Shown: in pieces, positions 1-7,717 of the stretch
How the letters are laid out: every line of letters begins with the position of its first letter
Position numbering within the stretch: position 1 is the first letter of the stretch
Assembly (NCBI GenBank): GCA_015065725.1
Contig: SVPV01000016.1
Span: 1 to 51,383, forward strand
Length of the DNA: 51,383 bases
Reading direction: 5' to 3'
Source: Oscillospiraceae bacterium
Lineage (GTDB): Bacteria > Bacillota > Clostridia > Oscillospirales > Acutalibacteraceae
Notes under the pieces: generated by a model
Seen by the model: the letters and a program-made list of their open reading frames with translations, nothing else
Told to the model about the DNA's origin: nothing
Databases searched by the model: none
Translations under genes and position numbers: made by a program

Positions 1-78
1 TTAATTTTCATATGCCCCTTATTTTAAGTTTTTTATGATAAGAAAAATGATAGATATTTTCGTTATGACAAGAGGTAT

Positions 79-200
79 ATCCCCCCTAATTCCGAAATGA
101 GGGAGCAGGGACAGTCATCCCGAAAAGCACCCCGTCATTCCGAAAAGAAGGTCATCCAATCATATCGAAAAGATGGGAGTGCTGTCATATTAAAATGATG
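79..200. repeat. Degenerate short direct repeats in a non-coding left edge
   Basis: The first 262 bases hold no credible reading frame. Within them a short motif resembling GTCATTCCGAAAAG recurs in degenerate form near 113, 134 and 160, with weaker relatives near 88 and 183, at roughly 21-26 base steps. No hairpin terminator or promoter stands out. This resembles dispersed intergenic repeat debris, but I cannot assign it to a named family. Confidence 0.35.
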
Positions 201-264
201 CGGATAAATCCGCAAGTAAATCTATTATAAATCTACAAGACTTTTTCAAATGACGGTCAATTAA

Positions 265-1539
265 TCATTTTTAAATGAAGATGATTATCATTTCGGAAGG
301 TGGGTACTTAGGATTAAGGATGTTTTTGAAATAGAAAAAGGAACCAGTATAACTGAAGCACAGACTGTTGAAGGGAATATTCCCGTTGTTGCAGGCGGTA
401 AAGACTATGCGTATTTGCATAATGAAAGTAACCGACCTCAAGGTTGTATTACTATTAGTGCTTCTGGTGCAAATTCCGGGTTTGTGAATTATTGGGATGT
501 TCCTATTTGGGCATCGGATTGCGTAACACTAAAATCAAAAAACGAGGACGAGTATTTGACAAAATTTTTGTACTACGCCCTTCGCTTAATTCAGAGTGAC
601 ATCTATTTGCTTCAAAAAGGTTCTGATCAGCCACATGTTTATGCAAGCGACATCCAATATATCAAGGTGCCCGCTATTTCTATCCCCATCCAAAAAAAAG
701 CGTTGGCGGCAGCACACACTATAGAGAAAGAGATTGAAACGATTGAATCCTCAATCAAGAAGAACAACGAAATAATTGACGATGTATTTAATCGCGAATT
801 CCGTTTTGCAATGGATGAGTTTAACAGAATCAAACAGGCAAAGAGATTTTCTGCAAATTATAGAACATTATCCAATAATGCAGATTTGCGTTTTAGCGCA
901 AAGTTTCATAGGGATTCTGGAAACTTTGTCATGCAAGAGCTATTGAGCCGTACAGATAAGAAAATTAAGCATTACCTTGCAGAACCGATTGTGTTGGGGG
1001 CAAGTGTATCTCCGTCAGACTATTCTGATGATGGCAAATTCTGCTACATTTCTATGGCAACGATTAAAAATTGGAAGTTTGATTTAGAAAGTGCAAGCAC
1101 GGTGTCAAAGGAGTACTATGATTCCAAGCAAGCCAAAACAGTGCGAAAAAACGATATTATTCTTGCTCGTTCCGGTGAAGGAACCATTGGAAAAGTCGCC
1201 TTGATTGATGACGATGAACTCCAAGGAGTTTTTGCTGATTTTACAATGCGCATTCGGCTTAAGGACTACAATCCAGAGTTTGCCTATTACTATTTCAGAA
1301 CAACCTATTTTCAGTATCTAATTGAGATCTATAAAAAGGGCTTGGGCAACAACACAAATATTTTCCCAATAGTAGTTAGGGAATTTCCTATGTTGGACAT
1401 TTCCCTAGAAGAACAACAGCGCATTGTTGATGAAATACACTCTGAAATTAGAAAACAGGATGAAATTAAATCTAAAATTTCAAATCTCAGAACAAAAATC
1501 GATGAAATTGTTAAGAGTGTTATTATTAACGGAAAATAA
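265..1539 (+). CDS. Type I restriction specificity (HsdS)-like protein, 5' end lacks a start codon
   Basis: Up to 424 residues in HsdS-like organisation: a first target-recognition domain, a central helical linker (about genome 660-860), a second recognition domain and a second C-terminal helical region rich in Glu/Lys. The motifs DVFEIEKGTSIT near the start and ARSGEGTIGKVA in the second half are typical of S subunits, which select the DNA sequence for a type I methylase/restriction complex. The frame opens after a stop at 262, but no ATG, GTG or TTG occurs until TTG at 415, which would cut away the start of the first domain. The real start has therefore been lost, lies in another frame (an ATG at 275 reads one frame off and stops at about 334), or belonged to an upstream fusion. 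No hsdM or hsdR is visible in the window. The helicase gene follows after 22 bases, suggesting one operon. Confidence 0.75.
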   Translation, partial: SFLNEDDYHFGRWVLRIKDVFEIEKGTSITEAQTVEGNIPVVAGGKDYAYLHNESNRPQGCITISASGANSGFVNYWDVPIWASDCVTLKSKNEDEYLTKFLYYALRLIQSDIYLLQKGSDQPHVYASDIQYIKVPAISIPIQKKALAAAHTIEKEIETIESSIKKNNEIIDDVFNREFRFAMDEFNRIKQAKRFSANYRTLSNNADLRFSAKFHRDSGNFVMQELLSRTDKKIKHYLAEPIVLGASVSPSDYSDDGKFCYISMATIKNWKFDLESASTVSKEYYDSKQAKTVRKNDIILARSGEGTIGKVALIDDDELQGVFADFTMRIRLKDYNPEFAYYYFRTTYFQYLIEIYKKGLGNNTNIFPIVVREFPMLDISLEEQQRIVDEIHSEIRKQDEIKSKISNLRTKIDEIVKSVIINGK

Positions 1540-1561
1540 AACTTTGTAAGGAGGCAATCAA

Positions 1562-4273
1562 ATGCTAAAAGTAGATGGTGCGATTTATGATACAAACAAA
1601 GTAATATGCCGAAACATTTCTGTGTTTGATTCCTCTGAACGAGGTTTGTTATCGCAGAACATCTTGGCTCAGCTTAGAAATTTCGTCGAGTATATCGTTC
1701 AGAAGGTTTATTCAAACGGTGTTGATACCGATCCCAACGATTATCAGGATAAAAAAGCTGCTTGGGAGTTTGTGAAAACCAAGGGAGATCTGCGATTCTT
1801 AAGCAAATTTCATAATCTTCTTCAAAAATCTGTATCCCACTATACGTTTGATGAAGGCGGATCCGAAAGATTGATGCTCAAGTATTATGAGTATCTTCTT
1901 AAAATCAAGGTGTTCCTCAAGGACAAGTATTGTATGGATGTTCTTGAGAATATTGATGATTTCCCATTAAACTTAGACGACAACTTGATGGAGTACTATA
2001 AGCAAATTGCCGTTCGTATTGTTAAACCAAGTCGTTATGCAACACAGAACCCATATAATGATCGTGCATACATACAGAAAATCAAACCTTTTTTCGTAAA
2101 ACATCATATTTTCTACGAAGTAACATTTACAGTAGCAAATGATAAAGCCAGCAAATTTGATAGAGTAATTGCATTTACCTCACTTGATCTTTCTGATAAT
2201 TACGCAGTTAAACTTTCTATACACAACGATGCAATCGGGGTGCTGGGAAAAGTTATGCCCATTCAAATTATTGATAGTTGGGAAGTATCTATAAGACCTT
2301 GTGAGGTTAATCGATTTGCCGATTTTTTTGGCAGTCACACTCAAATTGGTGCCGGTAATAACGAGTTCCGTGATTTAATGAAATTCCTTACAAGCACTCG
2401 AATGAGTCTTGTTGATTTGGTCACATCATCAGATTCGTATTATTCTTGGGCAAAAGCCAAGTGCACTACAGGAGCTAAAGTTACTCAAATTTTTGATCTT
2501 CTTGACAGATCCCGTGACCTTATAAAAAACAAAGCGCCCGGAAGCAACATTATTCGTTACTTCCTCCACAAAATGAATAACAAGGTTATGAGATGTCAAT
2601 ATAGCAGAGAATCTTGTGAAAGGTTATCTGATTTGTATCTACGATGGGGTTGTATTCCGTTTGATCAAATGCCCTATGCAACATCGTTGATTAAACATAA
2701 TCCCAGAATTTATGATTTATTTGAATGTATCAACTCAAGTAATAGAGAACATGAATTCCTTGCTCGTACAATACAGAACAATACCGAACAAGGTGGTGTT
2801 CTATTTACACCCTTAAGTGAGTTGGAACGATTTGAAGATATAAATGGCTTAATAAGAAAATACAACTCTCTTGTGTATGCAAAAAAACACGCTGAGCGGT
2901 ATCTTTGCATTTACAAAGATCACCTATTTATGAAGGGGTATGTTGACGATACCACGAAGATTATTAAAAAGCTAAAAGAACTATCTTCAACTGGAATGTC
3001 CGGTTATAGTGATTTTGTGGAATCGTGGCTTTCTAAGAATCCTTCATACCGAATTGATAGTAAAGAAAAGCTCAATGCTCTTAAAACAATCTTCTCAGAT
3101 TCTCACGTTGCTCTAATTTATGGTTCGGCGGGAACCGGAAAATCAACTCTTATTAACCACATTTCAAACCTCTATAACGATCGTGAAAAACTGTACTTAG
3201 CTAACACGAATCCGGCTGTGGATAATATGCGCCGAAAAGTAAATGCAGGTAATTGTGAGTTCAAAACCATTGCGAAGTTCTTATCCGATTATAACACCGA
3301 TACAGAATGTGACATTTTGTTTATTGATGAGTGTAGTACGGTAAGCAATAAAGATATGAGAGATATTCTGGAAAAGGCTACTTTTAAGCTCCTTGTATTA
3401 GTCGGTGATGTGTTCCAGATTGAGGCAATATTGTTTGGAAATTGGTTTAGCATTGCACGCACATTCGTGCCGGAAACATCGGTTTCTGAATTGTCGAAAC
3501 CTTATCGTAGTACAAATGATAGGTTACTTACTATATGGGATAGAGTCCGAAAACTCCAAGATGATATTCTTGAACCAATGGTGAAAGGTAAATATACAGT
3601 ACGGTTAGATGAGTCGATTTTTGAACACTCTGAAGAGGATGAAATCATATTGTGCTTGAATTATGACGGACTTTATGGCATCAACAATATCAATAGATTT
3701 TTGCAGAGTAGCAATCCTAATCCTGAAATTGTTTGGGGAATCAACACCTATAAAATCGGAGATCCGGTTCTTTTCAACGAATCCGATAGATTTGCACCTT
3801 TGATATATAACAATATGAAAGGGCGCATAAAGGATATCGAACTAACTGAAAAGAAAATCCGTTTTGATGTTGAACTTGATATTGCCATTACTGACTGGGA
3901 AGCAGAAGATTATGATTTTACCTTAATTGGCACATCTGACAATGGTAATTCCATTATTAGTTTTTGGGTGGACAAGTATCTTAGCACCGATGATGATACT
4001 GATTCTTCAGATGCTATTGTACCTTTTCAAGTAGCATATGCTGTATCAATTCACAAAGCGCAAGGTTTGGAATATAAATCAGTCAAGATTGTTATTACAA
4101 ACGAAGTCGAAGAACTAATTACCCACAATATTTTTTACACTGCCATAACTCGTGCAAAAGAAGATTTGAAAATTTATTGGACTCCGGAAACGGAGAAAAA
4201 GATTCTTGAGGGGTTATCATTAAGGAACTATAGAAAAGATGCAGCTCTGCTTGCTGCAATGCAAAACTTGTAA
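1562..4273 (+). CDS. Large SF1 (RecD/UvrD-like) ATP-dependent helicase
   Basis: 903 residues. The C-terminal 400 or so form a superfamily 1 helicase core: Walker A GSAGTGKS at about 521-528, Walker B LFIDECS with Asp-Glu at 589-590, a motif III-like VLVGDVFQIEA, motif IV-like KPYRST, motif V SIHKAQGLEY and motif VI YTAITRAK with its arginine at about 864. The KAQG and TAITRAK signatures match the UvrD/RecD C-terminal domain. The N-terminal 500 residues match nothing I recognise and could be a DNA-binding or effector region. The start ATG is preceded by AAGGAGG with good spacing. It sits 22 bases after the HsdS-like gene and 16 before the next, so it is likely co-transcribed and may act with the specificity protein in a defence complex. 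That role is inferred; the helicase fold is well supported. Confidence 0.85.
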   Translation: MLKVDGAIYDTNKVICRNISVFDSSERGLLSQNILAQLRNFVEYIVQKVYSNGVDTDPNDYQDKKAAWEFVKTKGDLRFLSKFHNLLQKSVSHYTFDEGGSERLMLKYYEYLLKIKVFLKDKYCMDVLENIDDFPLNLDDNLMEYYKQIAVRIVKPSRYATQNPYNDRAYIQKIKPFFVKHHIFYEVTFTVANDKASKFDRVIAFTSLDLSDNYAVKLSIHNDAIGVLGKVMPIQIIDSWEVSIRPCEVNRFADFFGSHTQIGAGNNEFRDLMKFLTSTRMSLVDLVTSSDSYYSWAKAKCTTGAKVTQIFDLLDRSRDLIKNKAPGSNIIRYFLHKMNNKVMRCQYSRESCERLSDLYLRWGCIPFDQMPYATSLIKHNPRIYDLFECINSSNREHEFLARTIQNNTEQGGVLFTPLSELERFEDINGLIRKYNSLVYAKKHAERYLCIYKDHLFMKGYVDDTTKIIKKLKELSSTGMSGYSDFVESWLSKNPSYRIDSKEKLNALKTIFSDSHVALIYGSAGTGKSTLINHISNLYNDREKLYLANTNPAVDNMRRKVNAGNCEFKTIAKFLSDYNTDTECDILFIDECSTVSNKDMRDILEKATFKLLVLVGDVFQIEAILFGNWFSIARTFVPETSVSELSKPYRSTNDRLLTIWDRVRKLQDDILEPMVKGKYTVRLDESIFEHSEEDEIILCLNYDGLYGINNINRFLQSSNPNPEIVWGINTYKIGDPVLFNESDRFAPLIYNNMKGRIKDIELTEKKIRFDVELDIAITDWEAEDYDFTLIGTSDNGNSIISFWVDKYLSTDDDTDSSDAIVPFQVAYAVSIHKAQGLEYKSVKIVITNEVEELITHNIFYTAITRAKEDLKIYWTPETEKKILEGLSLRNYRKDAALLAAMQNL

Positions 4274-4289
4274 TTCGAAAGGGAAAACT

Positions 4290-4778
4290 ATGAATAACGA
4301 TGTTAAAATTTTAAGCTCAACAACTGATTTTAATGCGTACTTTAATACAAATTCCATTTCAGAAGATACCCGAAAAAAATTTGAAACTACAGATTTTTTG
4401 GTTGTGCCTTCAAAATATAAAGAAAACGAGTATTATTTTGCGCAAGAGTCAATCAGTTTTGTGAAATTCTGTCGTCAAAACAATCCCGAAAACAGTATTG
4501 ATTTACTTGCGGATTCTGAAATTCAAATACGATCTTTACATTCTTTTGATATTTGGATGCCTATTATTTGGGTTGCTGGAAACATCTTATTGCCCATTGC
4601 GATAAATCTTGTTTCGGACTATATCAAAGATAAACTTAAAGGTCGTGAAAAAGAAGATGCGAAAGTGGATGTTACTTTTATTGTGAAACGAGAAGATGAA
4701 GAAAAAACTCTTCATTATTCGGGCGACGCTAAAACATTTAAAGAATCATTCGAAAAGGTTGACCTGAATAAAATGTGA
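4290..4778 (+). CDS. Small membrane-associated protein of unknown function
   Basis: 162 residues from the ATG at 4290, which has a GAAAGGG ribosome binding site; a longer frame from 4239 would overlap the helicase end and is less likely. Residues 1-80 are soluble and polar, 87-108 form one hydrophobic segment (WMPIIWVAGNILLPIAINLV), and a charged segment YIKDKLKGREKED follows. The last 35 residues look like a small beta-rich domain. I do not recognise the family. Its tight place between the helicase and the SEC-C gene, overlapping the latter's leader, suggests a membrane partner of the same system, possibly an effector or anchor. That is inference only. Confidence 0.7.
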   Translation: MNNDVKILSSTTDFNAYFNTNSISEDTRKKFETTDFLVVPSKYKENEYYFAQESISFVKFCRQNNPENSIDLLADSEIQIRSLHSFDIWMPIIWVAGNILLPIAINLVSDYIKDKLKGREKEDAKVDVTFIVKREDEEKTLHYSGDAKTFKESFEKVDLNKM

Positions 4779-4786
4779 GGAAGCAT

Positions 4787-5662
4787 ATGCTAAAATATTT
4801 TCTTCAAAACAAAGATATAAGTCAAATCGATACAGTATGTAACCATCTCAACAAAACCAAACATAAACTGTTAGAAAATAATTGGAATAACCCTACAGAA
4901 GATTTTGAACTATGTGCTGATCTTTTTTCGGAGATAAAAGAAATTGCAATCCAAAGAAAAGATGAACAGCTTGCTAATGCACAATTCATTTTCAAGGATT
5001 ATTTTAAGTTGTTTTGTAACCTGCTTCGATATTTTGAAATGCTTGAAAATGGTCAATATAAAGAGTCTTGGAACAAACTCCAAGACTGTCTTGATGCGAT
5101 AAAATATATTGGTCGTTTCGCAGAAATTGATAACAGGCTAGAACTAAATGAGATCTATGATCTCTTGGTCCAATATGAAGAGCTGTACCCATACACTATT
5201 TTTGCTAGTAGCGAATATGTTATTTCAAAATCTCATTGCAGTATATGCGGTAAATCTATGCAAAGTTTAGACTGCCCACATATTAAGGGAGAGCTTTATT
5301 GGGGAGAACCGGCAATAGAGTGTATCGATAAGATAGATGTTATCCAAGCAATTTGTATTGTATCACATCCCGAAGATAAACGATGTGTTCTGGAAATATC
5401 GAATGATACAAGACCTGAAAAAGAAAAATTTCTTATGCTGGATCAGTACTTGGATCTTAAGCAACCGTATTTGCAAAAGGTTACAATTAAAGGAATTAAA
5501 GAACAACGCATACGGGAAGATATTGAAGTGGTCGGAAGAAAGCAACCTTGTCCGTGCGGAAGCGGAAAGAAATTCAAACATTGCTGTGGGAAAAATATGT
5601 ATTACGAACATACACGATATGTTGTAACACCATCATCTGTAGTTAATATAATAATGGTTTGA
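4787..5662 (+). CDS. SEC-C motif zinc-binding protein
   Basis: 291 residues from the ATG at 4787, chosen because TGAGGAAG lies just upstream; a GTG at 4775 is possible but has no good ribosome binding site. Residues 1-140 are mostly helical. A CSICGKSMQSLDCPH cluster in the middle looks like a zinc site, and the end carries a canonical SEC-C motif, PCPCGSGKKFKHCC, at about 254-267. SEC-C is the metal-binding tail of SecA and also appears on many accessory proteins, so it does not fix a function. The gene is the last of the four-gene unit and is followed at once by a strong terminator. It could be an adaptor in a defence complex; the function is unknown. Confidence 0.75.
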   Translation: MLKYFLQNKDISQIDTVCNHLNKTKHKLLENNWNNPTEDFELCADLFSEIKEIAIQRKDEQLANAQFIFKDYFKLFCNLLRYFEMLENGQYKESWNKLQDCLDAIKYIGRFAEIDNRLELNEIYDLLVQYEELYPYTIFASSEYVISKSHCSICGKSMQSLDCPHIKGELYWGEPAIECIDKIDVIQAICIVSHPEDKRCVLEISNDTRPEKEKFLMLDQYLDLKQPYLQKVTIKGIKEQRIREDIEVVGRKQPCPCGSGKKFKHCCGKNMYYEHTRYVVTPSSVVNIIMV

Positions 5663-5669
5663 CAAGCAA

Positions 5670-5705
5670 CAGGCACGAGATTTTGACCTCTCGTGCCTGG
5701 TTTTA
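5670..5705 (+). terminator. Rho-independent terminator of the left operon
   Basis: An 11-bp perfect stem, CAGGCACGAGA paired with TCTCGTGCCTG, with an 8-base loop, followed by GTTTT. It begins 8 bases after the SEC-C stop codon and closes the HsdS-helicase operon. Confidence 0.85.
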
Positions 5706-5831
5706 TATAGTTTGATATTCTCGGAAACAGCTTGTCCTATCGTGAATTTTGTAATAAATAGTGCAAATTGGGGTCAAGTTGTTCTTATATGATTGCAGGT
5801 ATGCCATTTTTGCGAAAAGGTTCAAAGTGCT

Positions 5832-5858
5832 GAAAACCCAGTCATATCAAGGGTTTTC
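5832..5858. other. Attachment-site-like inverted repeat at the cotJC break
   Basis: Arms GAAAACCC and GGGTTTTC flank an 11-base spacer, AGTCATATCAA. The geometry resembles a tyrosine-recombinase core site. It overlaps the premature stop of cotJC, exactly where similarity to the coat protein family ends. No integrase gene is visible in the window, so the role is inferred from shape and position. Confidence 0.4.
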
Positions 5859-6306
5859 GGGCTTTTTGAAATGCTGGTTGTTCTTTGGCGGTCGTGGCAT
5901 CTGCTGCCAAATCTTCGTGTAGGTCGGCTAGAATATCACCCTTTGCCTGAATATACTCAGCACGCCAAGGAAGACTTGACGCGGCTATCGGATAAACCGC
6001 TGCGGTATGGTCTACAAAATACTTATCAAAGCCCGATTTTTTAATCTCTTCGGGAGTTAAATTTCGGGTCAACTGATGCACCATTGCACATATCATCTCT
6101 AAGTGGGCGAGCTCCTCCGTTCCGATGTCCGTAAGTGCCGCTTTTGCATCGTCAAAAGGCATCGAATAGCGTTGGGTTAAATAACGCATTGAAGCACCTA
6201 GTTCACCGTCAGGTCCGCCATACTGCGAAATTATTATTTGTGCGTACTTTGGATTTGGATTTTTAATTTTTACAGGATACTGTAATTTCTTTTCATATTG
6301 CCACAT
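5842..6306 (-). pseudogene. cotJC: 3'-truncated spore coat protein CotJC (manganese catalase family)
   Basis: 154 residues against roughly 190 for the family. The N-terminal part is typical CotJC: YPVKIKNPNPKYA, QYGGPDGELGASMRYLTQRY and the metal-ligand helix GTEELAHLEMI, then ADLHEDLAAD. After about residue 140 the sequence turns into AFQKARKPLI and stops, losing the last helix of the ferritin-like fold with its usual EVVHFQRFGEAL-type ligands. No other frame downstream restores it. The family contributes to the inner spore coat, made in the mother cell, and resembles Mn catalases. The gene follows cotJB by 3 bases. Truncation coincides with the att-like repeat and the end of the accessory island, so insertion or recombination probably removed the end. 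The shortened product may still be made, but function is doubtful. Confidence 0.8.
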
Positions 6307-6309
6307 AAA

Positions 6310-6576
6310 TTAAGCCTCCATAAAATCTTTTTCCCACGGCCACGGACTGTCTATCCAATTCCATCTGCCATCTCTGCCCGCATTATCGGAAGTTACGATA
6401 AGTTTACCGTAGTTTTGCTCGTATTCCTCAACCGCCTCTGCACGAAGTCTGCGGAATTTATTTATAAGCTCTAACGCTCTTTGGCATTTTGGGTGGGTAT
6501 CTAAATAAAGAACTAATTCGTGTATAGCAAAATCAAGCTCGTTTATTTTTTTAAAAAGCATTGCTCTATTATTCAT
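6310..6576 (-). CDS. cotJB: Spore coat protein CotJB
   Basis: 88 residues with the features of CotJB: an N-terminal helical LFKKINELDFAIHEL segment, LYLDTHP, a central helical stretch and the closing aromatic motif WNWIDSPWPWEKD. CotJB is a small coat component encoded with CotJA and CotJC and assembled during sporulation. Its start overlaps the end of cotJA by 8 bases, and cotJC follows after 3 bases, so translation is coupled. The length is normal and the gene appears intact. Confidence 0.9.
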   Translation of the reverse strand: MNNRAMLFKKINELDFAIHELVLYLDTHPKCQRALELINKFRRLRAEAVEEYEQNYGKLIVTSDNAGRDGRWNWIDSPWPWEKDFMEA

Positions 6577-6775
6577 ATCTTAAGCAACCTCCCATACAAA
6601 ACGGTTTGTTAAGCTCGGGATAAAGAGTTCCGTTCTTATAAGCCTCAGCAGTATTATAGGTGTCACCGATTTCCTGAACATCTATAAAAACCATTACCGA
6701 GTCTCCCATCTCGCAATTGCATTTGTGGGTAGAATCAAATGCCATTGCACTGCCTTCATTTATTCTGATTTTCAC
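6569..6775 (-). CDS. cotJA: Spore coat associated protein CotJA-like
   Basis: 68 residues from GTG at 6775, chosen because AGGGGAAG lies five bases upstream; the longer ATG frame from 6814 has no such site. The C-terminal half carries the CotJA signature, AEAYKNGTLYPELNKPF, followed by CMGGC. The N-terminal 30 residues differ from Bacillus CotJA. It is first in the cotJABC operon. On the minus strand a CATATAAT box near 6846-6853 resembles a sigma-E -10 element, as expected for a mother-cell coat operon, but no clear -35 was identified, so that regulation is tentative. Confidence 0.8.
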   Translation of the reverse strand: MKIRINEGSAMAFDSTHKCNCEMGDSVMVFIDVQEIGDTYNTAEAYKNGTLYPELNKPFCMGGCLRYE

Positions 6776-6889
6776 TTTATCTTCCCCTTTTTGTTGGCGA
6801 CGGAAAACCGTCATATTGTGCTGACTTTTAATATCCGCACACTACATTATATGACCGCAGAAAAAATAGGTTATTTTTTTAAAAAACGG

Positions 6890-6918
6890 TTGCTATTTTT
6901 TTGCTTTTGTTGTATAAT
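6890..6918 (+). promoter_or_regulatory. Sigma-A promoter of the oxaloacetate decarboxylase operon
   Basis: TTGCTA at 6890-6895 and TATAAT at 6913-6918 with a 17-base spacer, about 78 bases upstream of the gamma subunit start. It lies in the divergent gap between the coat operon and the decarboxylase operon. Confidence 0.75.
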
Positions 6919-6995
6919 AAATTTGATTTGGCTTTTAGTGGTCAATAAAACAAAATAATTATATTTTTTGCTCTGTTAGAGGGGGTGCAAAGGTA

Positions 6996-7277
6996 ATGTC
7001 AATTATGTCAACGACTGTACTTTTAGGCATAGGCGTTGTGTTTGCAGGTCTTGTATGTATAGTAATTATCTGCAAGATAACAAGTGCATTTTGCAACGTT
7101 GGTGCTAAAAAAGAAGAAATAGCGGATAGTGCGGGTGTTTTAAGCTCTGCTACTACTCCCGTAACTACAGTTATAGAAAACCGTCAGGAAATAATAGCAG
7201 CTATTTCTGCCGCTGTAGCCGAAGAGCTTGGCACAGATATAGGTGCGATAAGAATTCACTCATTTAAAAAAATTTAA
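6996..7277 (+). CDS. oadG: Na+-transporting decarboxylase gamma subunit (OadG-like)
   Basis: 93 residues: a single N-terminal membrane helix at about 6-28, a short polar linker, then an amphipathic C-terminal part with ENRQEIIAAISAAVAEELG, a common ending of OadG-type subunits. Gamma subunits anchor the complex and tie the alpha subunit to the membrane beta subunit. The upstream region has AGAGGGGG and AAAGGT; either ATG 6996 or the ATG three codons later could be used. It is first in a four-gene operon, 40 bases before the biotin carrier. Sequence conservation in this family is low, so the call rests on size, topology and position. Confidence 0.8.
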   Translation: MSIMSTTVLLGIGVVFAGLVCIVIICKITSAFCNVGAKKEEIADSAGVLSSATTPVTTVIENRQEIIAAISAAVAEELGTDIGAIRIHSFKKI

Positions 7278-7317
7278 AAGTTAAAAAACACAAACAAAAA
7301 AGGATTTGGTGATTATT

Positions 7318-7701
7318 ATGAAAAAATACAATGTAACCGTAAACGGAACCGCTTATGAAATTACTTTAGAAGTTGTTGACGCTGCTGAAGTTAACACTAC
7401 CGCACCCGTAGCTGCTCCTGCCGCTACCCCCGCACCCGCTGCAGCTCCTGCACCGGCACCTGCTCCCGTAGCTGCTCCTGCAGGAAACGGTGAAACAGTT
7501 AGTTCACCTATGCCCGGTACAATACTTGCAGTTAATGTACAAAACGGCTCTACTGTTAAAAAGGGTGACGTGCTTATGATTCTTGAAGCTATGAAAATGG
7601 AAAATGAAATTATGGCTCCCTGTGACGGAACTATTGCATCTGTTAGTGTAACAAAGGGTGCTGCTGTTGATACAGGTGCTACTCTTTGCGTTATTGCTTA
7701 A
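7318..7701 (+). CDS. Biotin carboxyl carrier protein of the decarboxylase
   Basis: 127 residues from ATG 7318 (an upstream in-frame GTG at 7306 is also possible). Order of parts: a small N-terminal beta domain, an Ala/Pro-rich flexible linker at about 29-55, and a biotinyl domain whose signature EAMKMENE places biotin on Lys93. The carrier shuttles CO2 from the carboxyltransferase alpha subunit to the Na+-pumping beta subunit. In many enterobacterial enzymes this domain is fused to the alpha subunit; here it is a separate gene, and the alpha gene correspondingly ends without one. The beta subunit gene follows after 16 bases. No biotin ligase gene lies in the window. Confidence 0.95.
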   Translation: MKKYNVTVNGTAYEITLEVVDAAEVNTTAPVAAPAATPAPAAAPAPAPAPVAAPAGNGETVSSPMPGTILAVNVQNGSTVKKGDVLMILEAMKMENEIMAPCDGTIASVSVTKGAAVDTGATLCVIA

Positions 7702-7717
7702 TTAGGAGAACTCGAAA

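Noticed and set aside
5793-6044. 83-residue plus-strand frame across the cotJC end
   Set aside because: Antisense to cotJC and without a ribosome binding site.
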